64,000 nt of DNA from Brevibacterium sp. W7.2. GTDB taxonomy: Bacteria; Actinomycetota; Actinomycetes; Actinomycetales; Brevibacteriaceae. Below are positions 9,170-18,077 of this stretch, in pieces. The notes under the pieces were generated by a model. That model had not been told where the DNA came from. It made no database searches and saw only the letters and a program-made list of their open reading frames with translations. The first letter of the stretch is position 1; every line of letters begins with the position of its first letter. A program made the translations under genes and the position numbers. The DNA is taken from assembly GCF_018137945.1 (NCBI RefSeq), contig NZ_CP073089.1, forward strand, positions 2,108,001 to 2,172,000, written 5' to 3'.

Positions 9170-9448
9170 AACAGCGTCTCTTCCGCCTCAGCGCTCAAGG
9201 CATCTCGACCCTATTGCAGTTCCGATGCGTGCACGCTGGAATTGCCGCCACCTCGCCGCTGTGGGAATGGGAAAAGCACTACGATCACGCCGCGCCACCG
9301 GCAAGGTGGAGACAAGGGGAATTGCACCACGACGGTTGACGATCTGTGTGCCTCCGTGTTTGCCTCGAAGGCAGGGGATCGTCACACCGGCCCTGACCGA
9401 CGAGACCATTCGCACCCCGATTTCGCAGAGCTGAGGAGGCAAGGCCCT

Positions 9449-9778
9449 ATGGCAGAAGACGACAGCTCTCAATCCGATCAGTCCAGCGGACGATCGAGGC
9501 GCACGATCAGATTCTTCCCCGACTACGGGAGGACCGTCCTATGGGAGAACGGATCGGCGAACTACGCCCTCTATCCCGAGGACCTCGGCCTGTCAGACTC
9601 GTTGAGCAAGGACATACAAGATTGGAATTCCTACTGGAACAGTCACTTCGACCCGTTCGACGGCTGGAAGTCCGAAGAGAGTCACCAGCGAAGTCAGGCT
9701 GAAGGGGACGCCATCGTCGAACGCCTGCGAGCCGAGATCGGCAGTTTCGCCGATGTCGTCGATGACAGGTGGGTTTGA
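9449..9778 (+). CDS. Small acidic protein of unknown function
   Basis: A 109-aa protein I cannot assign. Start ATG 9449 has a strong Shine-Dalgarno (GAGGAGG, 8 bases upstream); the frame stays open upstream to 9242 but that stretch has poor codon bias. After a Ser/Gln/Asp-rich N-terminus the protein has a tryptophan-patterned body: TVLWENG, then DLGLSDSLSKDIQDWNSYWNS, then a C-terminal helix with EGDAIVERLRAEIG. This layout recalls a loose set of actinobacterial hypothetical proteins, some near toxins, but no such neighbour is seen. Codon choice is less GC-biased than the surrounding genes, hinting at acquisition. Confidence 0.6.
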   Translation: MAEDDSSQSDQSSGRSRRTIRFFPDYGRTVLWENGSANYALYPEDLGLSDSLSKDIQDWNSYWNSHFDPFDGWKSEESHQRSQAEGDAIVERLRAEIGSFADVVDDRWV

Positions 9779-9842
9779 CAGCCTCAGCACCCGACTATCG
9801 CGGTCCCGATGACGTCTGACTTCACCGGCTGGGAAAGCGAAA

Positions 9843-9864
9843 GGCGCCGCGTTCACGCGGCGCC
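9843..9864 (-). terminator. Hairpin downstream of tRNA-Ala
   Basis: Perfect 9-bp stem (GGCGCCGCG / CGCGGCGCC) with a 4-base loop. Read on the minus strand it lies 10 bases after the tRNA 3' end and is followed by the T-rich TTTCGCTTTC, so it most likely terminates the tRNA transcript. Confidence 0.65.
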
Positions 9865-9874
9865 TCCGACAGAG

Positions 9875-9947
9875 TGGAGCTAAGGGGAATTGAACCCCTG
9901 ACCTCTTCATTGCGAACGAAGCGCTCTACCAACTGAGCTATAGCCCC
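9875..9947 (-). tRNA. tRNA-Ala (anticodon CGC)
   Basis: A 73-nt cloverleaf: acceptor GGGGCTA/TAGCTCC, D stem GCTC/GAGC, anticodon loop TTCGCAA, T stem AGGGG/CCCCT with TTCAATT loop, discriminator A. The acceptor stem contains the G3:U70 wobble pair that defines alanine identity. The CCA end is not encoded. It decodes GCG codons, which are common in this high-GC genome. Confidence 0.95.
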
Positions 9948-10062
9948 TGACACCGCACTACTCTAGACCCGAGCACCCAGGAAGCACAAAACCGGGAGTG
10001 GTTGACTCGGGATTCCGACAGTAGAGTCTGTGACAAGGACCCCGATACAGCAAGGAGCGAGC

Positions 10063-11271
10063 ATGGCCCAGGAATTCGGAATCGTCGTCATCGGTGCGGG
10101 AATCGGCGGAGGTCAGGTGGTTGAGGCCCTGCGCAATGACGGCTTCGCCGGCACCATCGCCCTGGTGGGCACCGATCCCCTTCCGCCGTACTACCGTCCT
10201 GATCTGTCGAAGAAGGTCATGCTCGAGGACACCGACCCCGCGGACTCCGCACTGCGCGGCGCGGAGTGGTATCCGGCCCATGACGTCACGACGTTCTTCG
10301 GCGACACCGTGACGAAGCTCGACACCTCCGCCAACACCGTCACCCTGGCCTCCGGCGAGGAGCTCACCTACGCTCAGGCGATCCTCTCGACCGGTTCGAC
10401 CCCGCGCACTCTCGAGGTTCCCGGTCAGGAACTCGCCAACGTGCACACCCTGCGCACCGCCGGTGACGCCGTGGCCATCCGCTCGCAGTTCGGCGAGGGC
10501 AGGAAGGTCGTCATCATCGGCGGCGGCTGGATCGGCCTCGAGGTTGCCGCCGCCGCCCGCACGCACGGCTCCGATGTCACCGTCGTCCTCCGCGACGCTC
10601 CTCCGCTGAAGAACGTCCTCGGCGATGAGCTGGGACAGTACTTCGAGGATCTGCAGTCGAAGAACGGCGTGAAGTTCCTCGCCGACGCCGACACCACGGG
10701 CTTCGCCGGCGAGGACTCCGTCGACACCGTGCAGACGACGAAGGGCGACCTGCCCGCTGACCTCGTCGTCGTCGGCATCGGCGCGGACCCGACGATCGAA
10801 CTCGCCGAGGCGGCCGGCCTCGACATCGACAACGGCGTTCCCGTCGACGAGAAGATGCGCTCGAGCGTACCGAGCGTGCTCGCCATCGGCGACATCGCCA
10901 ACGCCTTCAACACCCGACTCGACTCCCGGATCCGCGTCGAACACTGGGACAACGCGGTGCGCCAGGCCGATGTCGCCGCCTCCACACTCACCGGCGGCAG
11001 CAAGGTCTACGACTGGGAACCGTACTTCTACACCGACCAGTTCGACCTCGGCATGGAGTACGTCGGCCACGGCTCGGGAGACGACGACGTCGTCATCCGC
11101 GGGGACAAGGACTCCGGCGAATTCATCGCATTCTGGACCAAGGACGGCACCGTCACCGCCGCGATGAACGTCAACGTCTGGGACGTCAACGACGACCTCC
11201 GCCGGATCGTCGGCACGCAGGTCGACGCCTCCCGCCTCGCCGACGAATCGGTTCCGCTCACCGACCTCTGA
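10063..11271 (+). CDS. FAD/NAD(P)-dependent oxidoreductase, ferredoxin reductase type
   Basis: A 402-aa flavoprotein of the pyridine nucleotide-disulfide family. The FAD Rossmann motif (VVIGAGIGGG) is near the N-terminus, the NAD(P)-binding motif IIGGGWIGLE is central, and a late GDIAN motif completes the FAD site; the C-terminal ~80 residues form the Reductase_C domain found in ferredoxin or rubredoxin reductases of oxygenase systems. There is no redox CxxxxC. ATG 10063 follows AAGGAG. No ferredoxin or P450 is adjacent, so the electron acceptor is unknown. It lies 7 bp upstream of the AlkB-like gene and is probably co-transcribed with it. Confidence 0.85.
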   Translation: MAQEFGIVVIGAGIGGGQVVEALRNDGFAGTIALVGTDPLPPYYRPDLSKKVMLEDTDPADSALRGAEWYPAHDVTTFFGDTVTKLDTSANTVTLASGEELTYAQAILSTGSTPRTLEVPGQELANVHTLRTAGDAVAIRSQFGEGRKVVIIGGGWIGLEVAAAARTHGSDVTVVLRDAPPLKNVLGDELGQYFEDLQSKNGVKFLADADTTGFAGEDSVDTVQTTKGDLPADLVVVGIGADPTIELAEAAGLDIDNGVPVDEKMRSSVPSVLAIGDIANAFNTRLDSRIRVEHWDNAVRQADVAASTLTGGSKVYDWEPYFYTDQFDLGMEYVGHGSGDDDVVIRGDKDSGEFIAFWTKDGTVTAAMNVNVWDVNDDLRRIVGTQVDASRLADESVPLTDL

Positions 11272-11278
11272 GACGTCC

Positions 11279-12001
11279 ATGCCCGCCCTCTTCGCCGACG
11301 ACGCCTTCGACCGCGGCCCCCGAGTCATCGCGCCCGGAGCCGTGTGGCTGCCCGGCTTCCTCGACGATGCCGGTCAGGCGTGGATCGCCCGCCAGTACGC
11401 CCGGTGGCGCACCGGCCCGGTACCGCCGCACTCGACGACGATCATGGGACACCCGATGAGCGTGACGACGATCGGACTCGGGTGGCACTGGCGGCCGGGC
11501 CGCTACGACCGTGAAGCCGTCGACGTCAACCGGGAGCGCGTCCCGCCGTTCCCCGACTGGATGACACGGCTCGGGCGCCAGATCCTCACCGCTGCCGCCG
11601 AGGCGGTCGATGCCGACCCCGACCACCCCACCGGGGCGGCTGGCGCGTGGGGGTTCGACCCCGCGCACTACTCCCCCGACGTCGCCCTCATCAACTACTA
11701 CGACGAGGCGGCGAAGATGGGAATGCACCAGGACAAGGACGAACACGATCCGGCCCCGGTCGTCTCCCTCTCCCTCGGCGACACGTGCACCTTCCGATTC
11801 GGCAACACCGAGACGCGGAACCGGCCGTACGAGGACATCCGGCTCGCCTCAGGCGACGCCTTCGTCTTCGGCGGTCCCGCCCGGTTCGCCTACCACGGGG
11901 TGACGAAGATCCACCCGGACACCGCCCCGGACTCGGCGCGTCTGACCGACCTCGGCGGCGGCAGGATCAACATCACGATGCGCACGACCGGCCGCGACTG
12001 A
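11279..12001 (+). CDS. AlkB-like 2-oxoglutarate/Fe(II) dioxygenase
   Basis: A 240-aa member of the AlkB family of nucleic-acid demethylases. It shows the order expected of the catalytic core: ALINYYDEAAKMGMHQDKDE, containing the HxD iron ligands, then PVVSLSLGDTCTFRFG, then GDAFVFGGPARFAYHGV with the distal histidine, and RINITMR carrying the 2-oxoglutarate-binding arginines. The role would be oxidative removal of alkyl groups from damaged bases. It starts 7 bp after the flavoprotein gene, which might supply electrons, though AlkB enzymes do not normally need a reductase. It is convergent with efeB, 6 bp apart. Confidence 0.88.
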   Translation: MPALFADDAFDRGPRVIAPGAVWLPGFLDDAGQAWIARQYARWRTGPVPPHSTTIMGHPMSVTTIGLGWHWRPGRYDREAVDVNRERVPPFPDWMTRLGRQILTAAAEAVDADPDHPTGAAGAWGFDPAHYSPDVALINYYDEAAKMGMHQDKDEHDPAPVVSLSLGDTCTFRFGNTETRNRPYEDIRLASGDAFVFGGPARFAYHGVTKIHPDTAPDSARLTDLGGGRINITMRTTGRD

Positions 12002-12007
12002 GCGCAC

Positions 12008-13258
12008 TCACCCGAAGAGCGTCTGCCCGATCCAACCGCCCCTGCTCACGCCCGGCGGGATCGCGAAAAGCCCCGACCCCGTGTGGAGCAGGTATTCGCT
12101 CAGCGCGTCCTGGGATGCGAGCCGGTTCTGCATCGGCACATAGTCACGGGCAGGATCGGCGACGAAGGCGATGAAGAACAGGCCCGCATCGAGGTTGCCG
12201 CGCGCATCCGCGCCATCGGCGTAGTTGTATCCGCGGCGCAGGAGCCGCACGCCGCCGTTCTGCTTCGGATGCGCGAGATGGACGTGTGAGGTCACGGGGA
12301 TGATCGGCTGACTGCCGGCACCTGCCATCGCGAAATCAGGGGTCGTGAACTCCTCGCCGCCGGACAGCGGCGCGCCGGTCATCTTCGTGCGGCCGAAGAT
12401 CCGCTCCTGCCCGTCGAGGCTCTCCCGATCCCACGTCTCGATGTGCATGCGGATGCGCCGAGCGACGAGGAAGCTGCCGCCGTCGAGCCATGAGCCGTCC
12501 CGGACCCACACGTTCTCGTTGAGCGCGGTGTCCTCGTCGGAGCGGATGTTCGCCGTGCCGTCCTTGAAGCCGAAGAGGTTGCGCGGGGTCTCCTGGGCCG
12601 GAGACGTCGACGCCGTACGCCCGAAGCCCAGCTGCATCCACTTCGTCGAGACGATGCCGAAGCCCATCCGGATGAGGTTGCGCACCGCATGGACGGCGAC
12701 CTGCGGATCGTCGGCGCACGCTTGGATGCACAGATCCCCGCCGACGCGCGCCTCGTCGAGCTGATCACCGGGAAAATGCGGCAGGTCGATGAGCCCGGCC
12801 GGCAGCTTCTTCCCGATGCCGAAGCGATCCTTCCCCTCGGCATCGGTGAAGAGGCTGCGGCCGAAGCCGATCGTCACCGTGAGGTGGCCGGCGCTCAGCC
12901 CCTGCGCCTCCCCCGTGTCCTCGGGCGGAGCGTACCGCGAGCCGTCGGCGACGCCGCCCTCGACGACCGGCAGCCCCTGACTGAGATTGGCCGCAGCTGC
13001 CGTCCACGTCTTGAGGAGGTCGATGAGCTCCTCACGGTCGTCGGTGAGGACGTTGATCGCGGCGAAGCACATGCGGTCCTGGGCCTCGGTGACGATCCCG
13101 GCCTGGTGCGCGCCGTAGAAGTCGACGACATCGGAATCGGCCCCGACCGCCTCGGCGAGCGGATCATGCGCGAAGTACCCGGCCGCGGCACCGGCCGCGA
13201 CGGCACCCGCCCCGATGCCGAACATCGCTCTGCGCGACACACCCGGCCGGTCCGCCAT
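12008..13258 (-). CDS. efeB: EfeB: Tat-exported deferrochelatase/DyP-type peroxidase
   Basis: A 416-aa heme peroxidase. The N-terminus has a twin-arginine signal (SRRAMFGIGAGAVAAG, arginines at 9-10). The DyP motif GFKDGTANI, which includes the catalytic aspartate, lies mid-protein, and a conserved histidine region (SHVHLAHPKQNGGVRLLRRGY) is found ~100 residues later. In the Efe system it oxidises ferrous iron or releases iron from heme outside the membrane for import by EfeU. It is the last gene of efeUOB; its ATG shares one base with the efeO stop (TGATG). Confidence 0.92.
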   Translation of the reverse strand: MADRPGVSRRAMFGIGAGAVAAGAAAGYFAHDPLAEAVGADSDVVDFYGAHQAGIVTEAQDRMCFAAINVLTDDREELIDLLKTWTAAAANLSQGLPVVEGGVADGSRYAPPEDTGEAQGLSAGHLTVTIGFGRSLFTDAEGKDRFGIGKKLPAGLIDLPHFPGDQLDEARVGGDLCIQACADDPQVAVHAVRNLIRMGFGIVSTKWMQLGFGRTASTSPAQETPRNLFGFKDGTANIRSDEDTALNENVWVRDGSWLDGGSFLVARRIRMHIETWDRESLDGQERIFGRTKMTGAPLSGGEEFTTPDFAMAGAGSQPIIPVTSHVHLAHPKQNGGVRLLRRGYNYADGADARGNLDAGLFFIAFVADPARDYVPMQNRLASQDALSEYLLHTGSGLFAIPPGVSRGGWIGQTLFG

Positions 13259-14409
13259 CAGCCCACCACTTTGTCGGTGAGCTGGGAGAGCGGTTCGGAG
13301 AGCGCGTTGACGGAATCGGACAGGGCCTTGACCTCGTCCTCGCTCAGCTCGGTGTAGAGGACGAACCCGTCGCCCTTACGGTGCTCGTCGAGGAGGGTCT
13401 GGAGGTCGGCAAAGCGCGTCTTGAGCGTCGCGTCGAGCTCCTTGTCGCGCGTGGCCAGCAGCGGCTGGAGGTTCTCGTACGCGACCCTGGCGCCGTCGAC
13501 GTTGGCCTGGAAGTCCCACAGGTCGGTGTGCGACCAGGTCTCCTCCTCACCGGTGACCTTGCCGGTGGCCACCTCGTCGAGGAGCTCCTTGGCCCCGTTG
13601 GAGAGCTGGTCGGGGGTGAAGCTCATGTCCCGGGTCCGGTCGTAGAGGACCTGCGTGTCGGAGACGAGGAGGTCGGCGTACTTCGTCCGATCACCCTCGC
13701 TCAGCGCCGTGTACCCGTCCTTCGGCGGCCACAGGTCCTTCTCGATGAGGTGCCAGCCGGTCCACTCCTGTCCCTCCTCGAGGTCGGCCTCACGCAGGTC
13801 GAGCTTGGGGTCGAGGTCGCCGAAGGATTCGGCGACGGGTTCAATGCGCTCCCAGTTCGTGCGCACCTGGGCGTAGAGGGTCCGCGCCTTATCGTCGTCG
13901 CCGTCCTTGTACGCCTGCGCGAACTCCTCGGTGCCGGTGAGCAGCTGTTCCGTCTGATCCTTCACGTACGCCGCGTACTGCGTCGTCGCCTGCTCGGCGA
14001 GCTGCGAGTCCTCGGCGCTCACGCTCTGGCCCCCGGTGCCCTTCGTCACCGTGAAGTCCCCGCGCAGCCCGTCACCGACCATGCCCGGTTTGCATGCCGT
14101 GAAGTACTTGCCCTCCGGGGCGGTGACCGTGAGCGTGCGCTCAAGTCCCGGCGCGATGTTCTCGACCTCGCCGATGATGCGCAGTCCGTCCTCGCCGAGG
14201 AGGTAGAACTCCGTGACCTTCGATCCGTCGTTCGTCACGGAGAACTTCAGGGTGCCCGCCGGGGCCTCCTGCGCGGCGACGTCGCACGAGTCGTCGGTGC
14301 TCGTCACCGCGATCGTGCCGTCACCGGCATCATTGGGTTCGCAGCCGGTGAGCACGAGCGCTCCGCCGACGGCGAGGCCGATGGCGAGACGGGGCCAGAG
14401 AGTGGTCAT
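13258..14409 (-). CDS. efeO: EfeO: iron-binding lipoprotein, cupredoxin plus M75 domain
   Basis: A 383-aa lipoprotein. The start ATG 14409 has an AAAGGA ribosome site; the signal peptide ends in a lipobox LTGC with the modified cysteine at residue 23. A cupredoxin-like domain follows (to ~residue 125), then the imelysin/M75 domain, with the segments GWHLIEKDLWPP and a late WSHTDLWDFQANVDGARVAY typical of EfeO. It binds extracytoplasmic iron and passes it to EfeU. Second gene of the efe operon. Confidence 0.92.
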   Translation of the reverse strand: MTTLWPRLAIGLAVGGALVLTGCEPNDAGDGTIAVTSTDDSCDVAAQEAPAGTLKFSVTNDGSKVTEFYLLGEDGLRIIGEVENIAPGLERTLTVTAPEGKYFTACKPGMVGDGLRGDFTVTKGTGGQSVSAEDSQLAEQATTQYAAYVKDQTEQLLTGTEEFAQAYKDGDDDKARTLYAQVRTNWERIEPVAESFGDLDPKLDLREADLEEGQEWTGWHLIEKDLWPPKDGYTALSEGDRTKYADLLVSDTQVLYDRTRDMSFTPDQLSNGAKELLDEVATGKVTGEEETWSHTDLWDFQANVDGARVAYENLQPLLATRDKELDATLKTRFADLQTLLDEHRKGDGFVLYTELSEDEVKALSDSVNALSEPLSQLTDKVVG

Positions 14410-14520
14410 ATCGGTCCTTTGATCGTTGTCCTGCACAGAGGCAGAGGGAGGTCCGCCGAGGCGGTCGCCGGGGAATCGGCAGAGGTGGAGTCAGGGTGGG
14501 CCGCCGGTGGCAGCGCGGGC

Positions 14521-15381
14521 TCACGCGGCGGCGACGCCGCGGGCGGCCGGTCGCGCTGCCGGTGTCGGGGAGGCGCGGAGGCTGCGGATGAAGAGCGCGC
14601 CGACGACGATGACGTAGAGCCACCACACGGTGAACTCGACCCACGTCGTCGCCGGTGAGAAGTTGAAGATGCCCTTGAGCAGGACCCCGTACCAGCTCGT
14701 CGGCGGAACGGCGTCGGAGACGTCGAAGGCCAGGGCGTGGAGACCGGGGACGACTCCGGCCTCCTGGAGGTCGTGGAACCCGTAGGCGAGGACGCCGGCG
14801 GCGATGAGGATGAGGAACGCCCCCGAATAGCGGAAGAACGCCGAGAGGTTGAGTCTGAGCAGGCCCTTGGCGATGAGCCATGCGAGGACGACGGCGATGG
14901 CGATGCCGGCGATCGCGGCCGCCGTGAGGCCGAGCGCCGAGGTGGTGCCGGTGGCGTTCGCGCGGGTGGCGGCCCAGAGGAAGAGCGCGGTCTCGAGCCC
15001 TTCCCGGCCGACGGAGAAGGCGCCGAGGATGACGAGGCCGATGACGGGACCGTCGAGGGCCTTGTCCGCCGCCGCCCGCAGCTCGCCGCCGAGGCTCTTC
15101 GCCGTCCTCGCCATCCAGAAGATCATCCACGTGACGAAGCCGACGGCGATGATCGAGAGGGTCCCACCGATGAACTCCTGGGCCTCGAACGTCAGCGTCG
15201 AGGGGCCGAAGGTGAGCAGCGCTCCGAAGCCGAGGGACACGAGGATCGCCGCGGCGATCCCCCACCACATCGCCCTGACCTCACGGGTCCGGCCGATCTT
15301 GCCAAGGTAGCCGATGAGGATGCTCACGATGAGAGCGGCCTCGAGGCCTTCGCGCAGGCCGATGAGGAATGTCTGGAACAT
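14521..15381 (-). CDS. efeU: EfeU: ferrous/ferric iron permease (FTR1/OfeT family)
   Basis: A 286-aa, seven-helix permease. Two REGLE iron-permeation motifs are visible, at residues 10-14 and 126-130, as in FTR1/EfeU proteins. It begins the efeUOB operon, 111 bp before efeO. An IdeR/DtxR-like iron box lies 56 bp upstream of its ATG, so expression should rise in iron starvation. The C-terminus is a short Ala/Pro tail. Confidence 0.93.
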   Translation of the reverse strand: MFQTFLIGLREGLEAALIVSILIGYLGKIGRTREVRAMWWGIAAAILVSLGFGALLTFGPSTLTFEAQEFIGGTLSIIAVGFVTWMIFWMARTAKSLGGELRAAADKALDGPVIGLVILGAFSVGREGLETALFLWAATRANATGTTSALGLTAAAIAGIAIAVVLAWLIAKGLLRLNLSAFFRYSGAFLILIAAGVLAYGFHDLQEAGVVPGLHALAFDVSDAVPPTSWYGVLLKGIFNFSPATTWVEFTVWWLYVIVVGALFIRSLRASPTPAARPAARGVAAA

Positions 15382-15436
15382 AGGCGGCTTTCTGGTCCTG
15401 GGGAGCGCCGCGGGGCACGGCTCGCTCAGCCTAGCA

Positions 15437-15455
15437 TAAGGAAAGCCTTACTTAA
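15437..15455 (-). promoter_or_regulatory. IdeR/DtxR-type iron box upstream of efeUOB
   Basis: On the minus strand this reads TTAAGTAAGGCTTTCCTTA, matching 14 of 19 positions of the classical iron box TTAGGTTAGGCTAACCTAA, including the central AGGCT and the outer TTA/A bases. It is 56 bp upstream of the efeU ATG. AT-richness stands out sharply from the surrounding sequence. Confidence 0.75.
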
Positions 15456-15488
15456 TCCTCAGAGTGCCGCGAAATCTCACGCGCCGGC

Positions 15489-15863
15489 TCACGGAGCTGG
15501 ATCCTCGATGCCCTCCGGGGGCTGGGCCAGACGGTTCGGCGAGGTCTTGCGGTAGATCGGCTGCCCCGACAGCACACTCGCCCGCGACAGCGTGTTGCTT
15601 GCGACCGAGGAGACGATGATGAGACAGAGGACGGCGATGAGCGCGATGAACAGCGTCATCACCCTGAAGCCCTCGGTGTGGAGCGTGTGGATGTAGGCGG
15701 CGATGACGATGAGCGGCATGCCCAGGCCGGTGGCCGGGGAGAACACGTTGATCCGGGAGAGCGCGTCCTTGACCCGGAACATCGCCAGCGCCGAGGCGAG
15801 CATGAGCAGGGAGCCGGTGATGCCGAAGATCCCGACGAGAACGGTGGCGACGGTGTCCGACAT
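15489..15863 (-). CDS. mnhG: Na+/H+ antiporter subunit G (MrpG/MnhG)
   Basis: A 124-aa membrane protein with three helices and the MnhG pattern: LVGIFGITGSLLMLASALAMFRVKDALSRIN, then FSPATGLGMPLIV. The hydrophilic C-terminal ~30 residues are longer than usual. Start ATG 15863 shares one base with the stop of mnhF (TGATG); the open frame extends upstream to 16199, but that part is mnhF read out of frame. Last gene of the Mrp operon. Subunit G is needed for assembly of the multi-subunit antiporter. Confidence 0.9.
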   Translation of the reverse strand: MSDTVATVLVGIFGITGSLLMLASALAMFRVKDALSRINVFSPATGLGMPLIVIAAYIHTLHTEGFRVMTLFIALIAVLCLIIVSSVASNTLSRASVLSGQPIYRKTSPNRLAQPPEGIEDPAP

Positions 15864-16123
15864 CAGCGGTGCCCCCTCGTGAGGATCCGGGACAGGGCGA
15901 TCGTCGCGAGGATGCCGACCATCGAGGCGAGGAAGATGACGTCGAGGACGATCGAGGAGGACACGCTGATCGCGATCATCGTCAGTATCCCGATCGCACA
16001 GAAGTAGATGAGATCGCTGACGACCGCGCGGGACCCCAGGTCGCGGGCGGTGAGCACGCGGATGAGGCCGACGACGATCGCGGCGGCGAGAATGATCGCA
16101 CAGATGGCGACGATGACGGTCAT
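15863..16123 (-). CDS. mnhF: Na+/H+ antiporter subunit F (MrpF/MnhF)
   Basis: An 86-aa, three-helix protein. The segment GLIRVLTARDLGSRAVVSDLIYF matches the conserved RvlrGpt..DRvvalD region of MnhF, and FLASMVGILATIALSR closes the last helix. It overlaps mnhE by ATGA and mnhG by one base. Component of the Mrp complex in the membrane. Confidence 0.9.
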   Translation of the reverse strand: MTVIVAICAIILAAAIVVGLIRVLTARDLGSRAVVSDLIYFCAIGILTMIAISVSSSIVLDVIFLASMVGILATIALSRILTRGHR

Positions 16124-16563
16124 CGCCGTCTCCTCTCCTCTTCGGCGGACGGGTTGTGGGGGCCGGGATCGACCCAGGCGGCCTCCACCTCGGCGACATC
16201 CGAGGCCGAGGACTGCGGCGCCCGGCCGCGCGTCATCGCGAGCAGGCGCGATTCCATGTCGTAGAGACCGGCCAGCGCGTCCTCCTCGGAGTCCTCGAAG
16301 AGGCAGTGGACGAAGAAGACCGGCGGGGTCGTCGCGGTGCCCGCGGCGATCGCGGTGACGAGCGTGCCCGGGGTGATCGTGATCGACGAGGCGAAGAGGG
16401 TGACCTCGAGGTCGGTGCGGCAGCGCAGCGGCACCTCGACGATCATCGGGTGGGCGTAGGGCCTCCCGACGCGGAAGAGGTGGCCGACGACCGTCGCCGA
16501 TCCTGTGATGATCGCCCAGAGGATGTAGAGGACGTAGGAGATGCCGTGGAGGATGCGCATCAT
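16120..16563 (-). CDS. mnhE: Na+/H+ antiporter subunit E (MrpE/MnhE)
   Basis: A 147-aa protein: a short N-terminal membrane region with LYILWAIITGSATVVGHL, then the soluble MnhE domain with VEVPLRCRTDLEVTLFASSITITPGTLV split across its beta strands. The C-terminus is acidic and then basic (EEERRRR). Somewhat shorter than most MrpE proteins (~160 aa), missing part of the first helix pair. Overlaps mnhD and mnhF by four bases each. Confidence 0.88.
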   Translation of the reverse strand: MMRILHGISYVLYILWAIITGSATVVGHLFRVGRPYAHPMIVEVPLRCRTDLEVTLFASSITITPGTLVTAIAAGTATTPPVFFVHCLFEDSEEDALAGLYDMESRLLAMTRGRAPQSSASDVAEVEAAWVDPGPHNPSAEEERRRR

Positions 16564-18077
16564 CGTCCGATCACCGCCTCGATGTATTCGGTGTGGTCGA
16601 GCAGTCCCGCCGCGGCCCGCCCGGTGATCTCGAGCAGGGGTTCGGGCCAGACGAAGATCGCCACGGACAGCGCGATCATGATCGTCGCCGGCACGAGCAG
16701 TCGACCGGGGATGCGCACGTCATCGGTGATCGCCACCGAGGCGGCGCGTCCGGTCTCCGCGGAATCGGGGCGGTACGACTGCATCGGGGCACCCCAGAAT
16801 GTGTTGCGCCACGTGTTCTGCAGGGCGAGCATGGAGATGAGCGAGCCGATGACGATCGCGGAGACGAGCCACCAGCCGGCGGCGTCCTCGACGGCAGTGG
16901 CCGCGGAGATCAGGCCGATCTTCCCCCACATGCCCGAGGTCGGGGGCAGGCCGATGAGCGAGAAGAGTCCGAGGACCATGAGCACCGCCGCCCACTTCTC
17001 GCGACTGGCCAGACCGGAGAGCTTCTTGAACGACCCGGTGCCGTATGTCTGCTCGATCGCGCCCATGACGAGGAGGAGACCGGCCATCGTGATCATGTGG
17101 TGGACCATGTAGAAGGCACCGGCGGCCAGGGCCTGGGCGGTGAGCAGGGCGACGCCGAGGAGGATGTGGCCGACACCGGAGGTCATCTGGAAGGCGAGCA
17201 CGTTGCGCACCCGGTTCTGCCCGAAGCCGGAGAGGGAGCCGACGATGATGCTGACGACGGCGATCGCGACGATGGCGTTGGCCCAGGCCGGGGGCTCACC
17301 GTAGACGGTCGTGCAGATGCGGTAGATCGCGTAGAGGGCGACCTTCGAGTGGAGACCGGCGAAGAGCGACATCATCCCCGCCGAGGTGTTCGGGTAGCTG
17401 CGGGCCAGCCAGCCGTGGAACGGGGCGCCGCCGGCCTTGACGAGCAGAGCGAAGAGGACGATCCCGAGCGCGAGCGCCCCCTGCCCCGTCGGGGTGCCGA
17501 GGGAGGCGAGCACGGCGAGGTTGACGGTCCCGAGGGCACCGTAGACGAATCCGACGCCGATGAGCAGCAGGGTCGAGGTGAGCAGGTTGACCATGACGAA
17601 CATCCGCCCCACGCCGAGGCGGCGCCACGTTCCCGTGACCGCGATGAGCGCGTAGGCCGGCAGCACCATGACCTCGATGAAGACGAAGAAGTTGAAGAGG
17701 TCGCCGGTGAGGATCGCCCCGTAGACGCCGGTGAGCATCATGAGGATGAGCGCCGGCACGAACCGGTACTGGTCCTCCCCGGTGCTCACGAGGAAGATGC
17801 AGCTGACCAGGGACGTCAACGACGTCAGGAGCAGCATGAGCGCGGTGAACGTGTCCGAGACGAACGGGATCGCCAGCCCCGGGATGTAGCCGCCGACGGA
17901 ATGGGCGACGACGGGTTCCGTGCGGTGGAGGATGAGCAGCCCGATCGCCGCGGCCCCGACGAACGAGGGCACGGCGAACAGCAGGATCCGGTCGAAGGTG
18001 CGCGAGGTGATGAGCACGCTGAGCGCCGAGGCGAGCAGCGGGATCGCGACGAGGAGGAGCAGGAGGGAGGAGTTCAC
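16560..18077 (-). CDS. mnhD: Na+/H+ antiporter subunit D (MrpD/MnhD)
   Basis: A 505-aa protein with ~14 helices, homologous to the NuoM/NuoN family of complex I proton channels. Typical segments include LFNFFVFIEVMVLPAYALIA with the key glutamate in the fifth helix region, HGWLARSYPNTSAG, and LAFQMTSGVGHILLGVALL. With subunit A it forms the ion path for Na+ efflux coupled to H+ entry. Overlaps its neighbours by ATGA on both sides. Confidence 0.93.
   Translation of the reverse strand: MNSSLLLLLVAIPLLASALSVLITSRTFDRILLFAVPSFVGAAAIGLLILHRTEPVVAHSVGGYIPGLAIPFVSDTFTALMLLLTSLTSLVSCIFLVSTGEDQYRFVPALILMMLTGVYGAILTGDLFNFFVFIEVMVLPAYALIAVTGTWRRLGVGRMFVMVNLLTSTLLLIGVGFVYGALGTVNLAVLASLGTPTGQGALALGIVLFALLVKAGGAPFHGWLARSYPNTSAGMMSLFAGLHSKVALYAIYRICTTVYGEPPAWANAIVAIAVVSIIVGSLSGFGQNRVRNVLAFQMTSGVGHILLGVALLTAQALAAGAFYMVHHMITMAGLLLVMGAIEQTYGTGSFKKLSGLASREKWAAVLMVLGLFSLIGLPPTSGMWGKIGLISAATAVEDAAGWWLVSAIVIGSLISMLALQNTWRNTFWGAPMQSYRPDSAETGRAASVAITDDVRIPGRLLVPATIMIALSVAIFVWPEPLLEITGRAAAGLLDHTEYIEAVIGR

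Noticed and set aside
9242-9448. N-terminal extension of the 109-aa gene
   Set aside because: Strong ribosome site precedes ATG 9449 and the extension has scattered codon use.
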